A DNA stretch of 64,000 nucleotides from Rhizobium sullae (GTDB lineage Bacteria; Pseudomonadota; Alphaproteobacteria; Rhizobiales; Rhizobiaceae), in NCBI RefSeq assembly GCF_025200715.1, contig NZ_CP104143.1:1178001-1242000 (forward strand), written 5' to 3'. Positions 1 to 9,172 of this stretch are shown piece after piece. The notes under the pieces were generated by a model. That model did no database searches, was not told where the DNA came from, and saw only the letters and a list, made by a program, of their open reading frames with translations. The stretch's first letter is position 1. Each line of letters starts with the position of its first letter. Position numbers and translations under genes: made by a program.

Positions 1-212
1 TCCGCGATTTCCTCAACCTGCTCGGGCCCGATGACGACATCGCCCGCTTCGAATACCTGAAGAAGACGGCGCGCAACTTCGGCTCGGTGCTGATCGGCAT
101 CGAAACCAAGGCGCCGGAGAACTTCGCCACCTTGATTTCGAATTTCGAAAAGGCGGGCATGGGCTTCGAGGACATCACCGAGAACGACATCCTCGCCAAC
201 CTCATCATTTGA
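1..212 (+). CDS. ilvA: Threonine ammonia-lyase, C-terminal end (partial)
   Basis: Only the last 69 residues are in the window; the reading frame enters at base 3 and ends with TGA at 210-212. The sequence RDFLNLLGPDDDIARFEY, followed by VLIGIETK, matches the C-terminal ACT-like regulatory domain of biosynthetic threonine dehydratase (IlvA). That enzyme is a PLP enzyme that deaminates threonine to 2-oxobutanoate at the first step of isoleucine synthesis, and in the family this domain binds isoleucine for feedback control. The catalytic PLP domain lies upstream of the window. Identification rests on the tail alone, but the motif run is characteristic. Confidence 0.85.
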   Translation, partial: RDFLNLLGPDDDIARFEYLKKTARNFGSVLIGIETKAPENFATLISNFEKAGMGFEDITENDILANLII

Positions 213-249
213 CTTTGCGGGCGCGGGCGGCCCGTGCTAAAGGCGAAAC

Positions 250-573
250 ATGACTTCGATCTTTTCCAGCATTTTCTCGATGTTTTCCGGCGGCAAAGCC
301 GCCGAGCCCGGTGCAAGCCCGAAGGGCGAGCCGCAGCTTTACGGCGAGTGCGCCATCTATGCCGAGCCGCGCAAGGAAGGCGGACAGTACCGCCTGGCCG
401 GCCGCATCGAAAAGACGGTCGGCGGCGAGGTCCTGGTGCGCAATTTCATCCGCGCCGACATGTTCTCCTCGTCGGACGATGCAATCGAATGCACTGTGCG
501 CAAGGCGCAGCAGATCATCGATCAGCATGGGCCATCGCTCTTCGCCGACGGCGAAAAGGAGCGGCAGGTCTAA
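250..573 (+). CDS. HlyU-like small protein
   Basis: This 107-residue cytoplasmic protein begins with MTSIFSSIFSMFSGG, a short amphipathic lead. A compact mixed domain follows, including EPQLYGECAIYAEP and FIRADMFSSSDDAIE. This is the arrangement of the Rhizobiales HlyU family (named for the Vibrio haemolysin activator HlyU, although the rhizobial members have no demonstrated DNA-binding role). It starts 37 bases after the ilvA stop, so it could be read from the same transcript. The assignment is to the family only; the function is unknown. Confidence 0.7.
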   Translation: MTSIFSSIFSMFSGGKAAEPGASPKGEPQLYGECAIYAEPRKEGGQYRLAGRIEKTVGGEVLVRNFIRADMFSSSDDAIECTVRKAQQIIDQHGPSLFADGEKERQV

Positions 574-716
574 CGGCCCTTCGCCGGCGAGCCGCTGCCT
601 GGCAGTACCGTGCCGTGCAAGTCATCCGGCATGAAGCTGTTCATTTGCGGGCGTGAACTGGACCGTTTCTTAACCGTATCGCGCTATAAAGGGCGGGTTG
701 GGGAGCGAAAAGCGCG

Positions 717-1985
717 ATGGCAATTGTCAATCTCGGTCTCGTTGTGGTGGAAGCTGTCGGCTACTTCGCGCTGATGGTGAGCCTGCTGCATTTCCGCCAC
801 CGGCTGGGCCTTGGCGTCTTCATGACTGCGCTTGGCGTCATGCATTTCCTGGAAACCTATCTCGCTGCCGTATTCTACGTGTCGCTGCCCTTCGGCGTCG
901 CCTCGCCCGGCTCGTCGGTCTTCTTCGCCGGCAAGCTGATGATGATCCTGATGCTCTACCTTCAAGAGGATGCGTCGACGGTTCGGCAGCCGATCTACGG
1001 CCTGTTCCTCGGCAATCTGCTGACCGTTGCGATCGCGTGGATTCTGCAACTGCACGAGACCGTCGAGATTTCGCCCGGCAACGCCGCCGATTTCAGCTTC
1101 CTGAAGGAGATGGGCTGGCTGATGGTCTGGGGCACGGCGCTGCTCTATGTCGATTCGCTCGGCATCATCCTGCTTTACGAGCGCCTCGGCCATTGGTTGA
1201 AACGCAAGGTGATCTTCCGTTTCATGCTGTGCGGATTCGCACTTCTGACCTTCGACCAGATCGGCTTCTTCGGCGCCTTGCACTATTTTCTCGACGTGCC
1301 GCTGGCGGCCTTCTGGGACGGCTGGAGGGCGAAGATGTTCGCGGTCTGCATCTATACCGCGCTCTTTGCCTTCTACCGGCTCTATATTCACCGGAACGGC
1401 GTTCCGGCCGCCGCGCGCTCGCTCAGCGACCTGTTCGGCGACCTGACGTTCCGCGAGCGATACAACGATCTTCTCGAACGGACAGGCAGGGACATGCTGA
1501 CCGGCGTCTACGACCGCTCGCGCATGGAACTCGAAGCGCCGGTCATGATGCGGGAAGCCCTGCGGCAGGGACAGTTCATGACCGTCGTCATTATCGATGC
1601 CGACCACTTCAAGGACGTCAACGACAATTTTGGCCATCTGCAGGGCGACGAAGTGCTGAAGGGGATCGCTTCCCGGCTTGCGGCCATCCTGCGCTCCGCA
1701 GACCGGGTGTTCCGCTTCGGCGGCGAAGAATTCGTCGCTATCTGCCCGGGCACGGACCACGAGGAAGGCTTGCTGGTCGCAGAACGCCTCAGATGGGCGA
1801 TCGCGACAAGCGTCAGGACGCCGGACGGAAGACCTGTCACCGTCAGCATCGGCGTTGCGACCGCCGACGCGGACGGCGTCAGCTTCACCACCGTTCTCTC
1901 GACCGCCGATCACCGGCTCTATCAGGCGAAGAAGAACGGCAGGAACTGCGTCTTCGGGCGGACGGGCCCGGTCAACGTCAGTTAA
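717..1985 (+). CDS. Membrane-bound diguanylate cyclase (GGDEF)
   Basis: This 422-residue protein is predicted to make cyclic di-GMP from two GTP at the inner membrane. Residues 1-220 hold about six hydrophobic segments (for example around 5-25, 100-120 and 160-230) with no recognised sensor domain. Residues 255-420 form a GGDEF domain: the metal/substrate Asp lies in DADHFKDVND, and the active-site loop is GGEEF at about residue 334. RSAD sits exactly five residues before GGEEF, which is the RxxD inhibitory I-site, so product feedback is expected. No EAL domain is present. The start is supported by GGGGAGCG about 10 bases upstream. The neighbours give no functional hint. Confidence 0.9.
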   Translation: MAIVNLGLVVVEAVGYFALMVSLLHFRHRLGLGVFMTALGVMHFLETYLAAVFYVSLPFGVASPGSSVFFAGKLMMILMLYLQEDASTVRQPIYGLFLGNLLTVAIAWILQLHETVEISPGNAADFSFLKEMGWLMVWGTALLYVDSLGIILLYERLGHWLKRKVIFRFMLCGFALLTFDQIGFFGALHYFLDVPLAAFWDGWRAKMFAVCIYTALFAFYRLYIHRNGVPAAARSLSDLFGDLTFRERYNDLLERTGRDMLTGVYDRSRMELEAPVMMREALRQGQFMTVVIIDADHFKDVNDNFGHLQGDEVLKGIASRLAAILRSADRVFRFGGEEFVAICPGTDHEEGLLVAERLRWAIATSVRTPDGRPVTVSIGVATADADGVSFTTVLSTADHRLYQAKKNGRNCVFGRTGPVNVS

Positions 1986-2147
1986 TCCGACGCTTGGTTC
2001 TGCGGGACAAGTGCTGGCTCGGGCGGAATGCCTGTCGGCTCGTTACGCGGCCATACCATCAGGAAGGTGAAAGAACGGGGAAGCTCGATTACACCGCTTA
2101 AGAGTTGGCAACGAGGGCTGCCGACGCCAGGCTAGGCACGCTGAAAC

Positions 2148-2172
2148 AAAAACGGCCGGACAGGGCCGGCCG
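2148..2172 (-). terminator. Rho-independent terminator of azoR
   Basis: On the minus strand a 7 bp stem CGGCCGG/CCGGCCG with a 6-base loop is followed directly by five T residues. It lies 25 bases after the azoR stop, the right place and orientation for an intrinsic terminator. Confidence 0.8.
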
Positions 2173-2196
2173 CTTCTGGGGGGCGATGTCGGACGG

Positions 2197-2811
2197 TTAG
2201 GCGGCGAGGGCGATTTCTTCGGCCCGGGCCTTAGCGGCGCCGATTGCCTTTTCCGCAGCTTCCGGACCGAAGGCGAGGCCTTCGACATAGATGGTTTCGA
2301 TGTCGGTGATGCCGAGGAAGCCGAGAACCGACTTCAGGTACGGAACGGCATGATTCAAGCCGGCGGCAGGACCCTGCGAGTAGACGCCGCCGGAGGCGAG
2401 AACGACGTAGACCTTCTTGCCGGTTGCAAGCCCGACCGGGCCGCTTTCGGTGTACTTGAAGGTGCGGCCGGCGCGCGCGACGTTGTCGATCCAGGTCTTC
2501 AGCGACGAATAGATGTTGAAGTTGATGAGGCCCGTGCCGATGACGATGGTGTCGGCGGCGAGCAGTTCGTCGACGAGGGCATCGGAGGTCTTGACGGCTT
2601 CAGCTTCCTGCGCCGTGCGCTCTTCGGCAGGCTTGCGGATCGCGGCGGTAAACAGGTCGTCGATGTGCGGCAGCGGATTGGCGGCAAGATCGCGGCGGAC
2701 GACGACGCTGCCCGGCTTCTGGGCCTGAAGCTTGCCGGCAAGGTCGGTGGCAATGGTGGTCGAAAGCGATTCAGCACGCGGGCTGGATGTCAGGAGCAGG
2801 ATGGACGACAT
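2197..2811 (-). CDS. azoR: FMN-dependent NADH-azoreductase
   Basis: This is a 204-residue flavodoxin-fold enzyme. It starts MSSILLLTSSPR, where the FMN phosphate loop is TSSPRAESLST. PMNFNIYSS-type flavin-binding sequence appears here as GLINFNIYSSLKTWID, and VLASGGVYSQGP is the usual third flavin loop. The family is cytosolic and reduces azo compounds and quinones two electrons at a time with NADH, protecting against electrophile stress. An in-frame run extends further upstream, but MSSILL is the conserved family start. It is divergent from a LysR gene at 2953, a common arrangement in which the LysR controls the quinone reductase. A strong terminator follows the gene. Confidence 0.9.
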   Translation of the reverse strand: MSSILLLTSSPRAESLSTTIATDLAGKLQAQKPGSVVVRRDLAANPLPHIDDLFTAAIRKPAEERTAQEAEAVKTSDALVDELLAADTIVIGTGLINFNIYSSLKTWIDNVARAGRTFKYTESGPVGLATGKKVYVVLASGGVYSQGPAAGLNHAVPYLKSVLGFLGITDIETIYVEGLAFGPEAAEKAIGAAKARAEEIALAA

Positions 2812-2930
2812 AGTTGTATTTCCTCTCGAATGAAGATTCTGCGAGCTCGCTTGGGAGATTCGAGCCGCCGTTCCAGAGCGAAAATAGGTCTGGTCTGCCA
2901 TCGAAAAAACTGTGATAATGTCGATCAAAG

Positions 2931-2940
2931 CTATCGATAG
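2931..2940. promoter_or_regulatory. Palindrome in azoR/LysR intergenic region
   Basis: CTATCGATAG is a perfect 10 bp palindrome, 13 bases before the LysR start and inside the 141 bp divergent promoter region. LysR proteins bind dyad sequences in such regions, so this is a candidate operator half or core. No binding evidence exists here. Confidence 0.4.
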
Positions 2941-2952
2941 ATTGGATGGAAG

Positions 2953-3921
2953 ATGCTTCCCAACCCGACATTGGACCAGCTGCAGGTGTTCCTCACGGTG
3001 GCGGAGACCGGCAGCTTCTCGGCCGCCTCGCGCGCACTCAACCGCGCGCAGTCGGTGATCAGCTACACAATCGCCAACCTCGAGGCGCAGCTCGAGATGC
3101 CGCTTTTCGAACGTTCCGGCGCCCGCCAGTCGAAGCTCACCGATGCGGGCAAGGCCATGCTCGAAGACGCACGCCGCCTGCTGACCGATCTGGAGGTAAT
3201 GCGTGCCCGCGTGAAGAGTCTCAAGGACGGGCTGGAAGCGGAGGTTTCTGTTGCCATCAGCGTCATGGTGCCGTCGCATGCGGTGGTCGATGTGCTACGC
3301 GAATTCCGTGACAGGTTCCCGTCTGTCGCGCTCAGTTTGACGGTGGGCGAACTCGGTGTCGTGATGGATCTCGTTTTGAGCGGCAAGGCAACCATAGGTA
3401 TTGGCGGGGCTCTGCTGAAGCAACACGACGCGCTTGTCGCAGAGCAAATCGGACACTCCTTCATGATGCCCGTTGCCGCGCATGATCATCCGCTGACGAA
3501 GATCGGCAAGCCGCTGACGCTGGCGGATGTCCGCGAAGAAACCCAGTTGGTCGTGACGGATGCGTCGGGTTTGACAAAAGGCCGCGATTTCAATGTGCTC
3601 TCCTACAAGACATGGCGCGTGAGCGACATTGCCACGAAACACTCCCTCATCCTCGGTGGGCTTGGTTGGGGCGGCTTGCCGGCCTCGCTTATTCGTAACG
3701 ATCTGATAAGCGGCGCTTTGGTCCATCTCGACCTGCCGGCCTTCGAGCAGGGCGAGTATCCGATATATGCCATGAGACGGATCGCCAGCCCGCCCGGTCC
3801 GGCGGCCAGCTGGATGATCGATGCGTTTCGGGCAAGGCTTGCACAATGCCCCAAACACGCCGATTTTACGGCGCAGCTGGCTGAGCTGTCGCCGCCGGAT
3901 TTGCCGATAGCTGCTGAATAA
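2953..3921 (+). CDS. LysR-family regulator divergent from azoR
   Basis: This 322-residue regulator has an N-terminal winged helix-turn-helix at residues 5-63 (LDQLQVFLTVAETGSFSAA then LNRAQSVISYTIANLE). A periplasmic-binding-like effector domain spans about residues 90-300. The family works as a cytosolic tetramer that activates a divergent target on binding an effector. Here that target is probably azoR, with a shared 141 bp promoter region. The C-terminal tail after the effector domain is about 15 residues of unremarkable sequence. The effector is not predictable; quinones or azo compounds would fit the target (inference). Confidence 0.85.
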   Translation: MLPNPTLDQLQVFLTVAETGSFSAASRALNRAQSVISYTIANLEAQLEMPLFERSGARQSKLTDAGKAMLEDARRLLTDLEVMRARVKSLKDGLEAEVSVAISVMVPSHAVVDVLREFRDRFPSVALSLTVGELGVVMDLVLSGKATIGIGGALLKQHDALVAEQIGHSFMMPVAAHDHPLTKIGKPLTLADVREETQLVVTDASGLTKGRDFNVLSYKTWRVSDIATKHSLILGGLGWGGLPASLIRNDLISGALVHLDLPAFEQGEYPIYAMRRIASPPGPAASWMIDAFRARLAQCPKHADFTAQLAELSPPDLPIAAE

Positions 3922-3954
3922 GAGGACGCGGATTCCCCGCGCCCTCCCATTGCG

Positions 3955-5943
3955 CTAAAGTATCAATCTGAACTTGGCAAAGCCTTCGGCGCCTTCGCCT
4001 GCGTCCTCGATCTTCACGCTTTTCATATCGGCCAGAAACTGCTTGGCCTTCGGCCCGCTCTGGAAGACGGCGCTCGTGTCTGTCAGCGGCTTGAAGGTCC
4101 AGTTGCTGTCGGCGGATGGGTTGATCGTGCCCTGGTCGTGGATGAAGCGGACGATCACGTCGCGGTTGGTGTCCGGCGCTTGGAAGACGACCTTGTCTGC
4201 GGCGATCTCCGGGAACTTGCCGCCGCCGCCAGCGCGGTAGTTGTTGGTGACCACGACGAACTTCTGCTTTGGGTCGATCGGCTTTCCCCCGAACTTCAAA
4301 TCTTGAATGCGGTTCGAATCGGGATTGATCGCCTTGCCGTCATTGTCGAACTTGCGCGGCTGGGACAGGTCGATCTGGTAGGTCACACCGTCGATCACGT
4401 CGAAATTGTAGGAGGGGAAATCGCCGTTGAGCAGTTCCGAATCCTTCGTGCCCGGCTTCACTTCGTTGAACATGCCCGCCGACATTTCCAGCCAGTTCTT
4501 CACCTGCTCGCCGGTAATGACCACGGCCTGCACGGTGTTCGGGTAGAGGTAGAGGTCGGCGACGTTCTTGATCGCGACATCACCCGTCGGAACATCGGTA
4601 TAATAATCCGCGCCGCCGCGGCCGCCCGCCTTGAAGGGCGCGGCGGCCGAAAGCACGGGCAGATCCTTGAATTCGGTATCGGCCAGCATCTGCTTGATGT
4701 ACCAGGTCTGCGCCTGGCTGACGATCTGCACCGACGGGTCGTCGGCAACGAGCGCGAAGTAGGAATAGAGCGGTGCCGAAGTCTTGCCGACCGGGGTGCG
4801 GACATAGGCAAGCGTCGCCTCATGCTCGGCCTTTGCGGCCTCGATCACGTCCTTCTTGTCGGCGACATCGGCAACCACCTTCTTCTTGTCGTCGCGGTGA
4901 TAGATCGGCCGCGCCTCGGCGGTGAAATCGACGATCTTCCAGCTCTTGCCGTCCTTTTCGAGAAGCAGGTCGATGAGGCCGAGATGCGAGCCCCAGAAGC
5001 CGCCCATGACAGCCGGCTTGCCGTGCAGCGTGCCTTTCACCGGATCGGCATTGGCAATCCCGTCCCAGCTCTTCGGACCGGGGAAGACGAGATGCTGGTG
5101 GCCGGTGAAGATCGCGTCGATGCCGTCGACAGCGGCAAGATGCAGCGAAGCGTTTTCCATCTTCTCGGAGGGTGCCGCGCCATCGATGCCGGAGTGGGAA
5201 AGCGCGATGACGATATCCGCGCCTTCCTCCTTCATCGCCGGAACCCAGGCCGTGGCCGCCTCGACGATATCGCGAGTCTGCGCCTTGCCTTCGAGGTTCT
5301 TGGTGTCCCAGAGCATGATCTGCGGCGGCACGAATCCGATGAAGCCGATCTTGACCGGGCTCTCGTTGCCTGCGCCGTCCTTGATCTGCTTTTCGACGAT
5401 CACATAGGGCTTGAAGAAGAGATCGTCCTTCTTCGGATCGGAGGCAAGCTGGCCCTTCGTCAGGTTGGCGCAGATGAACGGGAAATTCGCGCCGCCGAGC
5501 ACCTTGAACATGAAATCGAGGCCGTAGTTGAACTCGTGGTTTCCGAGCGTGCCGACGGTGTAGCCAAGCGTGTTCATCGCCTTGATGACCGGATGCACGT
5601 CGCCGTCCTTCATGCCGTGCTGATAGGCCATGTAATCGCCCATCGGATTGCCCTGCAGCAGGTCGCCGTTGTCGATCAGCAGTGCGTTTGCCGCTTCGGC
5701 GCGGATGTTGTCGATGATCGTCGCGGTACGGGCCAGACCCATCGTATCGTTCGGCTTGTCGGCATAATAGTCGTAGGGGAAGACGTTGACGTGGATATCG
5801 GTGGTTTCCATGAGGCGCAGATGCGCCTGGTTGGCGGCCGCCCGCGCCGCGAACGGGTGAAGCAGAACGAGCGCCGAAGTCGCGGCAAGTCCGCCGAGCA
5901 GCGACCGGCGGGTAATCGGGTGCAAATTAAGGATGGAAGACAT
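3955..5943 (-). CDS. cpdB: Periplasmic 2',3'-cyclic-nucleotide phosphodiesterase/3'-nucleotidase
   Basis: This protein of about 662 residues opens with a twin-arginine signal (ITRRSLLGGLAATSALVLL) and is predicted to act in the periplasm, releasing nucleosides and phosphate from cyclic nucleotides. The metallophosphatase domain shows ETTDIHVNVFPYDYY (first D-x-H), GNHEFNYG, HSGID and TGHQHLVFPG, the standard metal ligands. The C-terminal 5'-nucleotidase substrate domain covers about residues 390-660 and includes NNYRAGGGGKFP. An ATG five codons further upstream (5958) is possible; MSSILNL is preferred because it places the RR motif at the usual distance. It is convergent with the LysR gene and has no obvious operon partner. 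Confidence 0.92.
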   Translation of the reverse strand: MSSILNLHPITRRSLLGGLAATSALVLLHPFAARAAANQAHLRLMETTDIHVNVFPYDYYADKPNDTMGLARTATIIDNIRAEAANALLIDNGDLLQGNPMGDYMAYQHGMKDGDVHPVIKAMNTLGYTVGTLGNHEFNYGLDFMFKVLGGANFPFICANLTKGQLASDPKKDDLFFKPYVIVEKQIKDGAGNESPVKIGFIGFVPPQIMLWDTKNLEGKAQTRDIVEAATAWVPAMKEEGADIVIALSHSGIDGAAPSEKMENASLHLAAVDGIDAIFTGHQHLVFPGPKSWDGIANADPVKGTLHGKPAVMGGFWGSHLGLIDLLLEKDGKSWKIVDFTAEARPIYHRDDKKKVVADVADKKDVIEAAKAEHEATLAYVRTPVGKTSAPLYSYFALVADDPSVQIVSQAQTWYIKQMLADTEFKDLPVLSAAAPFKAGGRGGADYYTDVPTGDVAIKNVADLYLYPNTVQAVVITGEQVKNWLEMSAGMFNEVKPGTKDSELLNGDFPSYNFDVIDGVTYQIDLSQPRKFDNDGKAINPDSNRIQDLKFGGKPIDPKQKFVVVTNNYRAGGGGKFPEIAADKVVFQAPDTNRDVIVRFIHDQGTINPSADSNWTFKPLTDTSAVFQSGPKAKQFLADMKSVKIEDAGEGAEGFAKFRLIL

Positions 5944-6043
5944 CGAACATTCCTTCACAAATCACGCATGGCTCAACGCAGCGGCGAGCCTAGAGTGATT
6001 TGCACGGGAGTGCATCGGGAAAATGACAGGCTGGTGTTGAATG

Positions 6044-6376
6044 TTATCGCTTCAACACCGGCCGGACTTCCTTGTGGAAGAATCGGAAATAGGAGGCAAC
6101 CTGTGCCCTGGAGTTCGAGTTCGGATCGAACTCGATGCCAAGGCGTCCGTTATGGCTCCACCGGATTATACCATAGAGCGTTCCAAGGTCTTCGGCGACG
6201 ATCTGAACGCGGCTGCCTGATGCCGCATGCAGCGGCGTTCGAATTTCCAGCGCAACGCCCGTTATCGAGAGATCGAGGATGCGGACGTCTACTTCGTTAT
6301 TGAGATAGCGGACCTTGCCGAAAATGCGGCAATACTTGCGTTCGGCCTTGCGGGTAATGATATTCAGATTGCGCAT
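6044..6376 (-). CDS. PilZ-domain protein
   Basis: This single-domain protein of 110 residues carries the c-di-GMP-binding signature RKYCR (RxxxR) near residue 13 and DLSITG (DxSxxG) near residue 36, the two halves of the PilZ site. PilZ proteins bind cyclic di-GMP and alter motility, polysaccharide export or partner proteins. It is transcribed alone, with no neighbour that suggests an output. A membrane GGDEF cyclase lies 4 kb away, but linkage is not evidence of pairing. Confidence 0.85.
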   Translation of the reverse strand: MRNLNIITRKAERKYCRIFGKVRYLNNEVDVRILDLSITGVALEIRTPLHAASGSRVQIVAEDLGTLYGIIRWSHNGRLGIEFDPNSNSRAQVASYFRFFHKEVRPVLKR

Positions 6377-6464
6377 TTCCTGCCCTCAAAAGAATACGTA
6401 GCATTCACTATCGCGAAAAGGTTGAAAATCCTTTTACAGTAGATGCTAAATTACGAGTATGACC

Positions 6465-7346
6465 CTATTTTCGGACAGCGCTGCTGCGCGCCACCACATG
6501 CTCACGCCAGATGGTGAAAATGCCGGCAGCCACAACGATCACCGAGCCGGCGATCGTGTTGAGGCTTAGGGCTTCGCCAAAGATGACGACGCCGATAATC
6601 GAGGCGTAGACAAGCTGCAGATAAGTGAGCGGCTGAACGGCTGCGGCATCGAGCATGTCGTAGGCGCGGATCAGGAAGTAATGGCTGGAGATACCGGTCA
6701 GGCAGAGAAGCGCCATCCAGCCCCAGTCGCCGGCCGACATCGAGGTCCAGTAGAAAGGACCGATGAGCGTTATCGTTACGCCGCCCGCAACCCCGGTATA
6801 GAAGAAACTCGTCATCGAAGAATCATCGCGGCTGACGAGGCGGGTGGCGATGACGTAGAAGGCGAAAAGGAAGCAGCCCAAGACCGCAAGCAGCAGCTTC
6901 GGATCAATGAAACCGCTTTCGGGCTTCAGAATTAGAAGAACGCCGGCGAGCCCCGCGCAGATTGCCGTCCAGCGGCGCCATCCGACGCGCTCGCCGAGCA
7001 GCGGCATCGAAAGCAGGGCGATCAGGATCGGCGTGCCGGCAAAGATCGCCTGGGTGTGCGCAAGACCGATGATCGCGAAACAAGTGATCGCCAACACGAC
7101 CTGCGCGGCAAGTAGAACGCCACGCAGGACCTGAAGCAGAGGCCGCTTCGTGTGCGCGGTCTCCCTCAGGCCGCCGCGCATTCTCGACGCGAGAAGGATC
7201 GTGAAAAGCGCAAAGGCCCAGTAGCGGATCATCGTCACAAAAACCGGCGGGTAGATGCTCGCCAGATGCTTCGAGATCCCATCTTGCACGGAAAAGATGG
7301 TGATCGCCAGGAGGACGAAGATATAGCCTTGCGTCTTGGAATTCAT
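6465..7346 (-). CDS. DMT-family (EamA) inner-membrane transporter
   Basis: This 293-residue protein has ten hydrophobic helices arranged as two EamA repeats, beginning MNSKTQGYIFVLLAITIFS and containing the repeat hallmark around PLTYLQLVYASIIGVVIFGE in the second half. Members of the drug/metabolite superfamily export amino acids, purines or other small metabolites. The ATG at 7346 starts directly before the first helix; the longer in-frame extension is not hydrophobic and does not resemble the family. The gene lies downstream of an Lrp-type regulator on the same strand (71 bases apart), which is compatible with amino-acid export. Confidence 0.8.
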   Translation of the reverse strand: MNSKTQGYIFVLLAITIFSVQDGISKHLASIYPPVFVTMIRYWAFALFTILLASRMRGGLRETAHTKRPLLQVLRGVLLAAQVVLAITCFAIIGLAHTQAIFAGTPILIALLSMPLLGERVGWRRWTAICAGLAGVLLILKPESGFIDPKLLLAVLGCFLFAFYVIATRLVSRDDSSMTSFFYTGVAGGVTITLIGPFYWTSMSAGDWGWMALLCLTGISSHYFLIRAYDMLDAAAVQPLTYLQLVYASIIGVVIFGEALSLNTIAGSVIVVAAGIFTIWREHVVARSSAVRK

Positions 7347-7417
7347 GTCTTGCCATAAGGCGGGAGAGGCCCGCATACGACGGAAGCAGGTCAGGATTCT
7401 TACCGCTTTGCAAGGCC

Positions 7418-7879
7418 TCAAAGGCCGACATTCGGCCTGTCGATGATTTCCCGCAGCGCGAAGCTGGAGTTGATCTTGACGACATGGGGCAGGGCGGAAA
7501 GCCAGTCGCGGTGTATGCGCTCATAGTCTTCCAGGTCGCGGGCGGCGACGCGCAGAATATAGTCGTATTCACCTGACATCAGGTAGCAGACGAGCACGTT
7601 CGGGCAGCGCTTCACCGCGGCCTCGAATTCCGCAAGGGTCTTCGCAAACTGGCCGGAGAGCGAGATGTGCACGATGGCGATCATCTTGTAGTCCAGCGCC
7701 TTGTGCGAAAGACGTGCGTGGTAGCCCCCGATGACGCCGCTCTTCTCGAGAATGTCGAGCCGTCTCGAGCAGGCCGAGGCGGAAAGGCCGACCTTGTTGG
7801 CGAGGTCGGCATTGGTGATGCGGGCGTTCGCTTGAAGCGCCCTCAGAATCGCACGATCGATGGTATCAAGTTCCGACAT
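7418..7879 (-). CDS. Lrp/AsnC-family regulator of alanine dehydrogenase
   Basis: This 153-residue protein has an N-terminal helix-turn-helix (LDTIDRAILRALQANARI, then LSASACSRRLDILEKSG) and a C-terminal RAM ligand domain (residues 70-145, including YLMSGEYDYILRV). It is divergent from ald across 158 bases containing three TTCGAA repeats. By analogy with AldR/BkdR-type regulators it probably activates alanine dehydrogenase when an amino acid is bound (inference). The ATG at 7879 begins right at the family start MSELDTIDR. Confidence 0.88.
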   Translation of the reverse strand: MSELDTIDRAILRALQANARITNADLANKVGLSASACSRRLDILEKSGVIGGYHARLSHKALDYKMIAIVHISLSGQFAKTLAEFEAAVKRCPNVLVCYLMSGEYDYILRVAARDLEDYERIHRDWLSALPHVVKINSSFALREIIDRPNVGL

Positions 7880-7925
7880 TCGAATAACCTTCGAAAACAG
7901 CGGGGTTTGCGCAATAATCTTCGAA
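7879..7925. promoter_or_regulatory. Three TTCGAA repeats between lrp-type gene and ald
   Basis: The palindrome TTCGAA occurs at 7879-7884, 7890-7895 and 7920-7925, that is at offsets of 0, 11 and 41 bases, close to one and four helical turns. Lrp-family octamers typically contact several phased, weakly palindromic sites, so these are candidate binding sites. The first overlaps the regulator's start codon, which would suit autoregulation. Confidence 0.45.
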
Positions 7926-8037
7926 AAATAGCATTCGCGCAAATGGTCTTTGCAAGGACATTTCGCGCGCCCGGTGTTTGGATTTGGATCGTCGATAGCG
8001 CGCCGCATAAGCGGACATAAAATGAGAGGAACGCTAA

Positions 8038-9156
8038 ATGCGTGTCGGTTGCCCGAAGGAAATCAAGAATCATGAGTATCGTGTCGGCCTGACGCCCGCC
8101 TCGGTTCGTGAATATGTTGCCCATGGCCATGACGTCTGGGTCGAGACAAAGGCAGGCGCCGGCATTGGTGCCGATGATGCCGCCTATGCCGCCGCCGGCG
8201 CGAAGATCGCGGCCTCGGCAAAAGACATCTTTGAGAAGTGCGACATGGTCGTGAAGGTCAAGGAGCCGCAGCCCTCCGAATGGGCGCAGCTTCGCGACGG
8301 CCAGCTTCTCTATACTTACCTGCACCTGGCACCCGATCCGGAGCAGACCAAGGGGCTGCTCGCGTCCGGCGTCACCGCGATCGCCTACGAAACCGTTACC
8401 GACGAGCGTGGTGGCCTGCCGCTGCTCGCGCCAATGTCGGAAGTCGCCGGACGCCTGTCGATCCAGGCAGGCGCCACGGCGCTGCAGAAGGCCAACGGCG
8501 GTCTCGGCATTCTCCTTGGCGGCGTGCCCGGCGTGCTGCCGGCCAAGGTCGCAATCATCGGCGGCGGCGTCGTCGGCCTGCATGCAGCCAAGATGGCAGC
8601 CGGCCTCGGCGCCGACGTCAGCATCCTTGACAAGTCGCTGCCGCGCCTTCGCCAGCTCGACGACATTTTCGGCGGCCGCATCCACACGCGCTATTCCAGC
8701 ATCCAGGCGCTGGAGGAGGAGGTCTTCTCCGCCGACCTCGTCATCGGCGCTGTGCTGATCCCCGGCGCTGCCGCGCCGAAGCTCGTTACCCGCGAGATGC
8801 TTTCGGGCATGAAGAAGGGCTCGGTGATCGTTGATGTCGCGATCGATCAGGGCGGCTGCTTCGAGACCTCGCATGCGACGACGCATTCCGAGCCGACATA
8901 CGAGGTCGACGGCGTGGTGCACTACTGTGTCGCCAATATGCCAGGCGCGGTTCCCGTCACGTCCGCACATGCGCTGAACAATGCGACGCTCGTCCACGGT
9001 CTGGCCCTCGCCGACCGCGGCCTGCGCGCCATCGCAGAGGACAAGCATCTACGCAACGGCCTGAACGTCCACAGGGGCCGCATCACCAACAAACCGGTTG
9101 CCGATGCGCTTGGCTACGAAGCCCACGCGGCGGAAAGCGTATTGAACGTAGCGTAA
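8038..9156 (+). CDS. ald: Alanine dehydrogenase
   Basis: This 372-residue enzyme reversibly converts L-alanine and NAD+ to pyruvate, ammonia and NADH in the cytosol. The start [17 protein letters not shown] is the AlaDH/PNT signature, with substrate-binding Arg and Lys (KVKEPQPSE). LHLAPDPEQ carries the catalytic His region, and the Rossmann loop [17 protein letters not shown] is near residue 170. Length and motifs match full-length family members. It is divergent from an Lrp/AsnC regulator. A strong hairpin with a T tract 25 bases past the stop ends the transcript. Confidence 0.95.
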   Translation: MRVGCPKEIKNHEYRVGLTPASVREYVAHGHDVWVETKAGAGIGADDAAYAAAGAKIAASAKDIFEKCDMVVKVKEPQPSEWAQLRDGQLLYTYLHLAPDPEQTKGLLASGVTAIAYETVTDERGGLPLLAPMSEVAGRLSIQAGATALQKANGGLGILLGGVPGVLPAKVAIIGGGVVGLHAAKMAAGLGADVSILDKSLPRLRQLDDIFGGRIHTRYSSIQALEEEVFSADLVIGAVLIPGAAAPKLVTREMLSGMKKGSVIVDVAIDQGGCFETSHATTHSEPTYEVDGVVHYCVANMPGAVPVTSAHALNNATLVHGLALADRGLRAIAEDKHLRNGLNVHRGRITNKPVADALGYEAHAAESVLNVA

Positions 9157-9172
9157 ATCCCATCACGTTGCG

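Noticed and set aside
4138..6303. A 721-codon open frame on the plus strand opposite cpdB
   Set aside because: It is the antisense frame of a high-GC gene; its sequence is Arg/Asp/Val-rich with no family pattern, while the minus strand is a complete CpdB.
7843..9048. A 401-codon open frame on the minus strand opposite ald
   Set aside because: The plus strand is an unmistakable alanine dehydrogenase; the opposite frame shows no domain and also runs through the Lrp-type gene.
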